Both the position numbers and the translations under genes were made by a program. Under the pieces are notes generated by a model, which worked only from the letters and a program-made list of their open reading frames with translations, did no database searches and was not told where the DNA came from. From contig NZ_JAGGPU010000011.1 in assembly GCF_018613605.1 (NCBI RefSeq), positions 90,742-154,741 of the forward strand: a stretch of 64,000 bases of DNA, written 5' to 3'. How positions within the stretch are numbered: the stretch's first letter is position 1; each line of letters opens with the position of its first letter. Positions 52,706-60,049 of the stretch are shown here, piece after piece. Source of the stretch: Pedobacter sp. ISL-64. GTDB taxonomy: Bacteria > Bacteroidota > Bacteroidia > Sphingobacteriales > Sphingobacteriaceae.

Positions 52706-53692
52706 TTATATTGAAAGTACCTCTGTCATTTCCATTAAATCGGGCTCGAGTTTAAAAGAATGAGCGGTTAAAGCCTCTCTTATGCTGGTTAATTTTATTT
52801 CGTTTCCCTTTAAGCCTACCATTTGCTCCGTTTCGCCTGCAATTAACGCATTTACCGCGGCAAAACCTAAACGACTGCCCAAAATTCTGTCGAAACTGCT
52901 TGGGCTACCACCACGTTGAAGGTGGCCAAGTATGGTTACTTTGGTATCGTAATGATCAAAAGTTTCTTTTACCTTCTTAGCAATATCGTAAGCGCCACCC
53001 TGTTTATGACCTTCAGCCACGATAACAATACTCGATGATTTTTTTGTAGCCGCGCCTAAGGCCAGTTTATTAATCAATTCGTTAACGCTGGTTTCCCTTT
53101 CAGGTAACAAAACAGCTTCGGCACCACTGGCAATCGAACTTCTTAATGCAATACATCCCGAATCGCGGCCCATTACTTCTATAAAGAACAAACGGTCATG
53201 CGCATCGGCGGTATCCCTGATTTTATCAATCGCTTCGATTACTGTATTAATAGCAGTATCGTAACCCAGGGTAAAATCAGATCCAACTAAGTCGTTATCA
53301 ATTGTACCTGGTATACCGATTACCTTAACTCCAAAAGTTTCCGAAAAACGTTTCGCGCCGGTGAAGGTTCCGTCGCCACCGATTACCACTAGTCCATCAA
53401 TACCGTTTTTCTTTAAGTTATTGTAAGCAATCTGTTGACCTTCGTCTGTTTTAAACTCTAAACAGCGTGCAGTTTTTAATATGGTACCGCCCAAGTGTAA
53501 AATATTACTTACAGAACGGGCGTCCATTGGTTTTATGTTGTCGGTAATTAAACCCTGGTAACCTTGCATTACACCAAACATGTTAATGCCATGGTAAATT
53601 CCGGTACGTACAACAGCTCTGATTGCAGCATTCATTCCAGGGGCATCGCCTCCAGAAGTTAATACGGCTATATTTTTTATATTTGGCTCCAT
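52706..53692 (-). CDS. pfkA: ATP-dependent 6-phosphofructokinase
   Basis: A 328-residue PfkA with the signature LTSGGDAPGMNAAIRAV, GGDGTFTGA, PGTIDNDL, GYDTAINT and LGHLQRGG. The GGDGT motif with Gly at the position after GGD is the ATP-type form. It heads the pfkA-kinase-gapA operon, downstream of a palindromic operator overlapping its promoter. Confidence 0.95.
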   Translation of the reverse strand: MEPNIKNIAVLTSGGDAPGMNAAIRAVVRTGIYHGINMFGVMQGYQGLITDNIKPMDARSVSNILHLGGTILKTARCLEFKTDEGQQIAYNNLKKNGIDGLVVIGGDGTFTGAKRFSETFGVKVIGIPGTIDNDLVGSDFTLGYDTAINTVIEAIDKIRDTADAHDRLFFIEVMGRDSGCIALRSSIASGAEAVLLPERETSVNELINKLALGAATKKSSSIVIVAEGHKQGGAYDIAKKVKETFDHYDTKVTILGHLQRGGSPSSFDRILGSRLGFAAVNALIAGETEQMVGLKGNEIKLTSIREALTAHSFKLEPDLMEMTEVLSI

Positions 53693-53702
53693 CTTTATAA
53701 TA

Positions 53703-53727
53703 CGAATATAGTGTGTATTTTTTACAC
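53703..53727 (-). promoter_or_regulatory. pfkA promoter with GTGTA-N5-TACAC operator
   Basis: The palindrome at 53713-53727 (GTGTATTTTTTACAC) is the reverse complement of the same 15 bases found at 50456 and 55677. TATATTCG (53710-53703, minus strand) is a near-consensus -7 two bases away, so a bound protein would block RNA polymerase. The divergent Nudix-type regulator gene starts at 53804. Confidence 0.7.
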
Positions 53728-53803
53728 TAAGTAATTTATTTTATTTTTTTTACTTAATATTGAAAGTCATACCTTTATCTGCTTAAAATAACTAAATTTT
53801 ACT

Positions 53804-54493
53804 TTGGAACAAATTTTACCTCATTTAGATTCTGTATTCTCGATAGATTGCGTTTTGTTTGGATTTGATGGTAAGGAATTAAAAATCCTACTGATCGAAA
53901 GGAATGAAGAACCGTTTAAAGATTGGTGGGCACTGCCCGGTAACATTGTTGGTCCTGATGAGAGTTTAGATCAATCAGCCTCTCGGATTTTGTACGAACT
54001 TACCGGTTTGCGCGGTATTTATATGGAGCAGTATTATGCTTTTGGCGATCCGCACAGGCACCCGCAAGGAAGGGTAATTACTTTGGCTTATTATGCTTTG
54101 ATCCGTTTAGGCGGAGATAAAGAGCTACGCCCGATCAGTACTTATGCCAAACGAGCCAATTGGCTGCCGATTACCGATCTGCCTAAACTGGCTTTCGATC
54201 ACCAGAAAATTTACGATAAAGGATTAGAAAAAATAAAACGCCGGATTAAACACCAGCCAATTGCTTTCGAACTCTTGCCAGAGAAATTTACCTTAACACA
54301 GTTGCAGCATGTTTATGAACTGGTTTTGGGTAAAAAACTCGATAAAAGGAACTTTAGAAAAAAGATTGTGAGTTTTGGTGTACTAAAAGAGCTTGATGAA
54401 AAACAAAAAGGTGTTTCTTATCGCGCGGCTACTTTGTACCGTTTTGATAAGCGTAAATATGCGAAGCTTTTTGGTAAGGAGATCTCTTTTTAG
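53804..54493 (+). CDS. Nudix-domain transcriptional regulator, NrtR/AraR type
   Basis: A 229-residue protein: a Nudix domain (VFSIDCVLFGFDGKELKILL and WWALPGNIVGPDESLDQSA) followed by a C-terminal winged helix (FTLTQLQHVYELVLGKKLDK, NFRKKIVSFGVLKEL). The Nudix box is degenerate: its REUXEE segment reads RILYEL, lacking the catalytic glutamates, as in NrtR/AraR regulators that bind nucleotide or sugar ligands instead of cleaving them. The start is TTG at 53804. It is divergent from the pfkA operon, and the palindrome lies 77 bases upstream. Confidence 0.9.
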   Translation: MEQILPHLDSVFSIDCVLFGFDGKELKILLIERNEEPFKDWWALPGNIVGPDESLDQSASRILYELTGLRGIYMEQYYAFGDPHRHPQGRVITLAYYALIRLGGDKELRPISTYAKRANWLPITDLPKLAFDHQKIYDKGLEKIKRRIKHQPIAFELLPEKFTLTQLQHVYELVLGKKLDKRNFRKKIVSFGVLKELDEKQKGVSYRAATLYRFDKRKYAKLFGKEISF

Positions 54494-54495
54494 AT

Positions 54496-54545
54496 GTGAG
54501 ATTTGAGACATTAGATTTGAGATGTGAGATTTGAGATGCGAGATA
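54496..54545 (+). repeat. Imperfect word repeat GAGATTTGAGA-type
   Basis: Overlapping copies of TGAGATTTGAGA, TAGATTTGAGATG and GAGATGTGAGA fill about 50 bases after the regulator gene. It is non-coding and low complexity. Confidence 0.65.
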
Positions 54546-54578
54546 AGGAGCAGAAAAGATACGTTTAATATAAATACA

Positions 54579-54617
54579 AAAATCCCCGGTTTGAAATTTC
54601 AAGCCGGGGATTTTTAT
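54579..54617. terminator. Bidirectional terminator
   Basis: AATCCCCGG (54581-54589) and CCGGGGATT (54604-54612) with A before and T after. It serves the Nudix regulator (+) and the kinase gene at 54711 (-). Confidence 0.9.
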
Positions 54618-54626
54618 TGTAATTTG

Positions 54627-54713
54627 ACTCTGGACTAAAGACCCAGACTTAGGACTGAAGACTAAAAACGCTGAACTGGAAACTCCAAACTGAGAACTCC
54701 CAACTCCAAACTA
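54627..54713 (-). repeat. Imperfect word repeat of the GACTxxxGACT / CCAACTCC type
   Basis: About 85 bases of interspersed CTGGACTAAAGAC, TAGGACTGAAGACT and AACTCCAAACTGAGAACT words, most similar to the word-type repeats at 54496 and 10060. It touches the 3' end of the downstream kinase gene. Confidence 0.6.
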
Positions 54714-55571
54714 AGCTTTCGGTGCCAGCTCCAGGTGATAATGTACCAGATCATCTATAGGTGAGCGGATAATCTTGCCCACGCCCATTTCGTAACGGTC
54801 GGCTACTATACTTAAAATATCACGGAAACTATAACCTACAGAACCCACACAGTTTAATTTGTGGTCTTTGTAGTTAGGGTAGTGGATTACCAATGCTTCG
54901 AAAAACGCAGTAAAAGCATAGTCAATGGTAGCAAAAGCATAATCTTCGTAGTTATCTTTAAAATCGTATAAGAATTTACTAAAGCTTGCGCAGAAACGGT
55001 TTGGCAGGGGCTTATTATAAATATTATCGAAAATATCTTCGTTGGTTAAAGCGTAGTTGTCGTAAAAAGCTTCACGTAGCCCTTTCGGCATGTAACCTTT
55101 CATGTAATCGCTTAAAATGCGTTTACCGATATACGAACCGCTACCTTCATCACCCAGGAAATACCCCAATGAATCGATGTTCATGGTAATTTCAGCTCCA
55201 TCATAAAGGCATGAATTTGTACCCGTGCCTAAAATAGCAGCAAATCCTGGCTCGTTTCCAAGGAGTGCTCTAGATGAAGCAAGTAAATCATGGCCTACAA
55301 AAATGGTTGCATTGGTGAAGATCTGTTGCATGGCATCGGCCACAATCTTAACATTTGCAGGTGTAGAACAGCCGGCACCGTAGTAATAAACTGCTGTTAA
55401 TTTCTCTCTTTCCAAGTGGTCTGGAAGAGACTCATTCAAAGACTTTACAATGTACTCTCCTTTTGAAAAATATGGATTGTAACCTTCGGTGTTAAAGTAA
55501 ATTTTTCTGCCGGCCTCGTTAATCAAACACCAATTTGTTTTGGTAGATCCGCCGTCTGCAATTACTATCAT
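54711..55571 (-). CDS. BadF/BadG/BcrA-type sugar kinase, second copy
   Basis: A 286-residue kinase starting MIVIADGGSTKTNWCLINE, with LGYFLGDEGSGSYIGKR and FAAILGTGTNSCLYDG, matching the operon copy at 51862. The ATG at 55571 is preferred over one eight codons upstream because the phosphate-1 motif begins there. Substrate likely an amino sugar. A perfect palindrome of the sugar-block type lies ~105 bases upstream of the start. Confidence 0.82.
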   Translation of the reverse strand: MIVIADGGSTKTNWCLINEAGRKIYFNTEGYNPYFSKGEYIVKSLNESLPDHLEREKLTAVYYYGAGCSTPANVKIVADAMQQIFTNATIFVGHDLLASSRALLGNEPGFAAILGTGTNSCLYDGAEITMNIDSLGYFLGDEGSGSYIGKRILSDYMKGYMPKGLREAFYDNYALTNEDIFDNIYNKPLPNRFCASFSKFLYDFKDNYEDYAFATIDYAFTAFFEALVIHYPNYKDHKLNCVGSVGYSFRDILSIVADRYEMGVGKIIRSPIDDLVHYHLELAPKA

Positions 55572-55676
55572 TTTATTTATTTTTGGTTTTAGCACGATAA
55601 AAGTATAAAAAGTCTTATATTTTGTATCCTTTTTTTTAATAATTTTTTAACAATTTGTTGTTGTCGAAAATTAAGT

Positions 55677-55691
55677 GTGTAAAAAATACAC
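55677..55691. promoter_or_regulatory. GTGTA-N5-TACAC palindrome between the second kinase and ltaE
   Basis: GTGTAAAAAATACAC is identical to the core at 50456 and 53713 (other strand). It is 105 bases upstream of the minus-strand kinase and 100 upstream of ltaE, so either gene could be the target. Confidence 0.65.
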
Positions 55692-55791
55692 TATATAGGG
55701 CGTTTAATCGCCGAAAAACCTTAAAATTATACCAGAAAGGGCATTGGTCTTTTTTTTTAACCTTAACAATATTTTACAACCAGATAGCGAA

Positions 55792-56814
55792 ATGAACAAC
55801 AGATTTTTAGATTTCAGGAGTGATACGGTAACCAAACCTTCTGCCGGAATGTTAGATGCCATGATGAATGCAAAAGTGGGCGACGACGTTTTTGGTGAGG
55901 ATGAAACGGTGCATGCGTTGGAGACAAAACTGGCTTCGACCTTTAATATGGAAGCCGGATTATTTTGCCCGTCAGGAACGATGACCAACCAGATTGCGAT
56001 CAAGTGTTTTACCCAGCCCATGGATGAGGTGATCTGCGATCAGACCGCACATGTTTACCGCTACGAAATTGGAGGCATTGCCTATCACTCGGGCGCATCA
56101 GTAAGGTTGTTGCATGGCGAACGCGGAATTCTGACTCCAGAGCTGATTGAACCCGAAATCAATGAAGATAATATCCACTATCCCAACTCAAGTTTGGTTG
56201 TTTTGGAAAATACAGTAAATAAAGGTGGCGGAAGCTGTTATACCTTATCACAGATTGCCCCGATCCATCACCTCTGTAATATAAAAGGATTGAAACTGCA
56301 TTTAGACGGTGCGCGTATTTTTAATGCACTTGTGGCAACAGGGGATGAGGCGGGCGAGTACGGCAAATATTTTGATGGGATTTCAGTCTGCCTATCCAAA
56401 GGACTCGGTGCACCAGTTGGCTCTGTGCTATTGGGCAGCAAGCAAATGATTCATAAAGCCCGAAAAATTAGAAAAGCTTTCGGTGGAGGCATGCGCCAGT
56501 CAGGTTTTTTGGCTGCTGCTGGCATTTATGCGCTCGATCATCACGTAACACGCTTAAAAGACGATCATGCCCATGCGCAGGCTTTGGCAAATGCACTGGC
56601 CAGGGCAAAATATGTAAAATCGGTAATGCCCGTTGAGACCAATATTGTTATTTTTGAAGTAGAAAAAGGATCGGCAGAGAAAATTGTACACCAATTGAAA
56701 GAAAAAGGACTGCATTGCAATACCACCAGTGCAAGTACGATCCGTTTGGTTACACATCTGGATCTGAGCGCTGAAATGATCGATCAAGCTATCGAAATAA
56801 TTTTGCACCTTTAA
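55792..56814 (+). CDS. ltaE: Low-specificity L-threonine aldolase
   Basis: A 340-residue PLP enzyme cleaving threonine/allothreonine to glycine and acetaldehyde. It begins with FLDFRSDTVTKPSAGMLDAM, carries GDDVFGEDETVHALE and CPSGTMTNQIAI, and the lysine motif VCLSKGLGAPVGS. The ATG at 55792 is used because an upstream in-frame ATG (55744) adds a non-conserved N-terminus. Confidence 0.93.
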   Translation: MNNRFLDFRSDTVTKPSAGMLDAMMNAKVGDDVFGEDETVHALETKLASTFNMEAGLFCPSGTMTNQIAIKCFTQPMDEVICDQTAHVYRYEIGGIAYHSGASVRLLHGERGILTPELIEPEINEDNIHYPNSSLVVLENTVNKGGGSCYTLSQIAPIHHLCNIKGLKLHLDGARIFNALVATGDEAGEYGKYFDGISVCLSKGLGAPVGSVLLGSKQMIHKARKIRKAFGGGMRQSGFLAAAGIYALDHHVTRLKDDHAHAQALANALARAKYVKSVMPVETNIVIFEVEKGSAEKIVHQLKEKGLHCNTTSASTIRLVTHLDLSAEMIDQAIEIILHL

Positions 56815-56862
56815 GGGGAAACTCATATTTTACCTCTATAACTAAATGTAAACATCAATATT

Positions 56863-57561
56863 ATGAGTGAAAACAATCAATCACCTTTGGATGGATTTCT
56901 AGGGATCTTAAAACAACAGCATGAAAAGTCAATTGAAAATATTAACATGGCTTTATATAATGATATTGTTAACACTTCTGAGCTTATTGAAGGAACAAAG
57001 GATGAAGATGCTCGAAAAGAAGCTATCGCCAGCGTCCGTAATCGATTTAAAAACGAAGATCTGAATCAAGTAACTGACATTTTTATTTACTTTCAGCGAT
57101 TTTTATCAGAAAATGAAAACCCTGTTCCAATGCCTTCACAATTATGCATAGCAATTGGTAAATTATTTACAAGCGAAAACTTACACTATGCTGCTAGTAA
57201 GGTTTATGGTAATGATGAAACCGAAAGTGGAGCTGCCTTATCATTTTTAGGTTACCTGGCTTTGATTGAACAGCATACATCCTATGTGCTCAATTTTATC
57301 AAAGAGAATTTTGCAGGATTTTCTCAAAATAATAAAACAACGTGCGTATTTCAACTCAAAGAAATACTTCCTGATCATAAAATTGCAAAGCAAATAGTAG
57401 CGGATAGCGGCATTACAAAATATGAAATCAGTTTTAGTACAAGCACAGATTCATCATCAATACCCGTCACCTTTCAGATCGGGAATATTGATGACACTGG
57501 TAATGCGAGTATAGAAGAATTAAAAGTTAAACGGCCTTGGTGGCAATTTTGGTCAAAATAG
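56863..57561 (+). CDS. Hypothetical protein, helical
   Basis: A 232-residue protein without signal peptide, strongly helical and rich in Glu/Asn/Lys, ending in WWQFWSK. No family recognised. It lies alone between ltaE and the biotin carboxylase gene with moderate spacers. Confidence 0.65.
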   Translation: MSENNQSPLDGFLGILKQQHEKSIENINMALYNDIVNTSELIEGTKDEDARKEAIASVRNRFKNEDLNQVTDIFIYFQRFLSENENPVPMPSQLCIAIGKLFTSENLHYAASKVYGNDETESGAALSFLGYLALIEQHTSYVLNFIKENFAGFSQNNKTTCVFQLKEILPDHKIAKQIVADSGITKYEISFSTSTDSSSIPVTFQIGNIDDTGNASIEELKVKRPWWQFWSK

Positions 57562-57643
57562 TAAATAAAAATGAATGCTTTAAAAGGTTCACATTATTAA
57601 ATGGTGCAACTAGAAAAAAGAAACAACGAAAAACGCCAAACGA

Positions 57644-59149
57644 ATGAGTCAGAAAACCAATAAGCGAATCTCCAAACTTTTAATCGCAAACCGTGGTGAA
57701 ATTGCTTTGCGTATTATGCGCTCCGCAAAAGAAATGGACATTAAAACAGTTGCTGTTTTTTCTGAAGCAGACCGTAATGCACTACATGTGCGTTATGCCG
57801 ATGAGGCGGTTTACATCGGGCCGGCTCCGTCTAATCAAAGTTATCTGGTGGGCGAGAAAATTATCGATGCCTGTAAGTTAACCGGTGCTGAAGCCATTCA
57901 CCCAGGTTATGGGTTTTTGTCTGAAAATGCAGGTTTTGCGCAAAAAGTTGCCGATGCAGGATTGATTTTGGTTGGTCCTTCGCCAGAAGCGATGGAAACG
58001 ATGGGCAATAAACTATCGGCAAAGGCAGCAGCATTAAAATATAACATCCCGATGGTTCCTGGAACGGAAGAAGCCATTCAGGATGTAGGAGAGGCAAAAC
58101 AGCGTGCCATCGAAGTTGGTTTCCCCATATTGATCAAAGCCGCTGCAGGTGGCGGGGGTAAGGGGATGCGCATTGTAGAGCGGGCTGAAGATTTTGAAGA
58201 ACAGATGCAGCTTGCCGTAAGCGAGGCTACCTCGGCATTTGGTGATGGGGCTGTTTTTATTGAACGATATGTTACCTCGCCAAGGCACATAGAAATACAG
58301 GTTTTGGGCGATACCCATGGCAATATCGTGCATCTTTTTGAACGCGAATGCTCTGTACAACGCCGTCACCAGAAAGTGGTAGAAGAAGCGCCTTCATCGG
58401 TTTTAACTGAAGAAATCAGGCAGCAAATGGGTAAGTGTGCGGTAGATGTGGCCCGTTCGGTAAATTATACCGGCGCAGGTACCGTTGAGTTTATTTTGGA
58501 TGAGAACCTCGATTTCTTTTTCCTGGAAATGAATACCCGATTGCAGGTAGAACATCCGGTAACCGAATTAATTACAGGTATAGATCTGGTAAAAGAACAG
58601 CTAAAAATTGCCTCAGGTGAAAGACTTAGTTTTAAACAAGAGGACTTAAAAATCAGCGGGCATGCTATAGAACTTCGTGTTTATGCCGAAGACCCGGCAA
58701 ATAATTTCCTGCCTGATATTGGCACTTTGCAGACTTACAGCACACCCAAAGGCAATGGGGTAAGGGTTGATGATGGATTTGAGCAGGGCATGGAAATCCC
58801 AATTTATTATGATCCGATGATTGCCAAACTGATCACTTATGGGAAAGATAGGGAAGAAGCGATTGAACGAATGGTGAGAGCAATTGAAGAATATGATATT
58901 ACAGGGATAGAAACTACTTTGGGTTTTGGTAAATTTGTGATGCAGCATGAGGCTTTTAAAACGGGTAATTTTGATACGCATTTTGTAGGTAAATACTTTA
59001 AGCCAGAAAGCTTAAAGGTGCAGGATGAAACAGAAGCCTTAATTGCTGCGGTAATTGCTGCAAAACTGTTTGATAAAAAGGAGGTGAAGTTGGGTGGTGC
59101 AGCAGCTAAAAATAGCTCCGATTGGAGAAAAAATAGGTTGAAATATTAA
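57644..59149 (+). CDS. accC: Biotin carboxylase (acetyl-CoA / acyl-CoA carboxylase subunit)
   Basis: A 501-residue ATP-grasp enzyme that carboxylates biotin. It starts KLLIANRGEIALRIMRSAKEM, with the ATP loop AAGGGGKGMRIVE, the ERECSVQRRHQKVVEEAPS block and EMNTRLQVEHPVTELITG. It is ~50 residues longer than typical AccC. No carrier (accB) or carboxyltransferase gene adjoins, so it may belong to an acyl-CoA carboxylase instead of, or in addition to, the fatty-acid enzyme. Confidence 0.93.
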   Translation: MSQKTNKRISKLLIANRGEIALRIMRSAKEMDIKTVAVFSEADRNALHVRYADEAVYIGPAPSNQSYLVGEKIIDACKLTGAEAIHPGYGFLSENAGFAQKVADAGLILVGPSPEAMETMGNKLSAKAAALKYNIPMVPGTEEAIQDVGEAKQRAIEVGFPILIKAAAGGGGKGMRIVERAEDFEEQMQLAVSEATSAFGDGAVFIERYVTSPRHIEIQVLGDTHGNIVHLFERECSVQRRHQKVVEEAPSSVLTEEIRQQMGKCAVDVARSVNYTGAGTVEFILDENLDFFFLEMNTRLQVEHPVTELITGIDLVKEQLKIASGERLSFKQEDLKISGHAIELRVYAEDPANNFLPDIGTLQTYSTPKGNGVRVDDGFEQGMEIPIYYDPMIAKLITYGKDREEAIERMVRAIEEYDITGIETTLGFGKFVMQHEAFKTGNFDTHFVGKYFKPESLKVQDETEALIAAVIAAKLFDKKEVKLGGAAAKNSSDWRKNRLKY

Positions 59150-59175
59150 TAACATACATCGTCATTGCTTAAGAT

Positions 59176-59259
59176 CGTCATTTCGAGCGAAGTGCAACGC
59201 AGTCGAGAAATCTATCTAGGTAGATCTCTCCATTCCGCTATGCTCCAGTCGAGATGACG
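59176..59259. repeat. REP-like inverted repeat with inner hairpin
   Basis: CGTCATTTCGA (59176-59186) and TCGAGATGACG (59249-59259) pair with one mismatch, and GAGAAATCTA / TAGATCTCTC (59205-59230) form an inner hairpin. The sequence class (GTCATTTCGAGCGAAG, AGTCGAGATGACG) is a familiar dispersed element of Pedobacter and related genomes. Confidence 0.75.
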
Positions 59260-59297
59260 TCGGTTGCCATGGAATGACGAACCTTTAAATTAAAAAA

Positions 59298-59882
59298 ATG
59301 TTCACAGGAATTATAGAAACACTTGGCGAAGTTACTGCCATTAAAAATGACCATACCAATATTCACTTTACCATAGCTTCTGCAATTAGCCATGAGCTGA
59401 AAATCGACCAGAGTGTAGCCCATAACGGCGTATGCTTGACTGTGGTGGCCTTAAATGATGGAACACATACCGTTACCGCTATAGATGAAACGCTAAACAA
59501 AACCAATCTCGATGGCTTAAAAGTAGGCAGTAAAGTTAACCTCGAGCGCTGCATGCAGATGAATGCCCGTTTAGATGGTCATATTGTGCAGGGCCATGTA
59601 GACCAGGCTGCTGTTTGCGTAAAACGTGAAGCACTGGACGGTAGCTGGGAGTACCGCTTTAAATATGATGCTTCGGCCGGAAATGTAACCGTAGAAAAAG
59701 GTTCTGCCTGTGTAAACGGTATCAGCTTAACTGTTGTAAATTCTGAGCCAGACGAGTTTTCGGTATTTATTATCCCTTATACTTTCGAGCATACCAATTT
59801 ACAGGAAGTTCAAGTTGGCGATACCGTAAATTTAGAATTCGATATTATTGGCAAATACGTTGCCCGGTTAATGAATCGATAA
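59298..59882 (+). CDS. ribE: Riboflavin synthase, alpha chain
   Basis: A 194-residue enzyme that makes riboflavin from two molecules of dimethyl-ribityl-lumazine. It has the start MFTGIIETLGEV and two lumazine-binding repeats (NGVCLTV near residue 40, NGISLTV near 140). The length fits the family. It lies alone, without rib neighbours. Confidence 0.95.
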   Translation: MFTGIIETLGEVTAIKNDHTNIHFTIASAISHELKIDQSVAHNGVCLTVVALNDGTHTVTAIDETLNKTNLDGLKVGSKVNLERCMQMNARLDGHIVQGHVDQAAVCVKREALDGSWEYRFKYDASAGNVTVEKGSACVNGISLTVVNSEPDEFSVFIIPYTFEHTNLQEVQVGDTVNLEFDIIGKYVARLMNR

Positions 59883-60049
59883 TTTGTATTTTTGCTGCTC
59901 GCTTGTTGTTTTTAGTGTTGATAAGTGGTGCTTTATTAAATTATTGTCGCTGTGCTAACGCTTAATTTTTCATAACAGTACAGGATGGTTGGTTAAATAA
60001 TATTTCTGATTATCGTACAGTTAAGATTAAAAAATTAACGCTAACCAAT

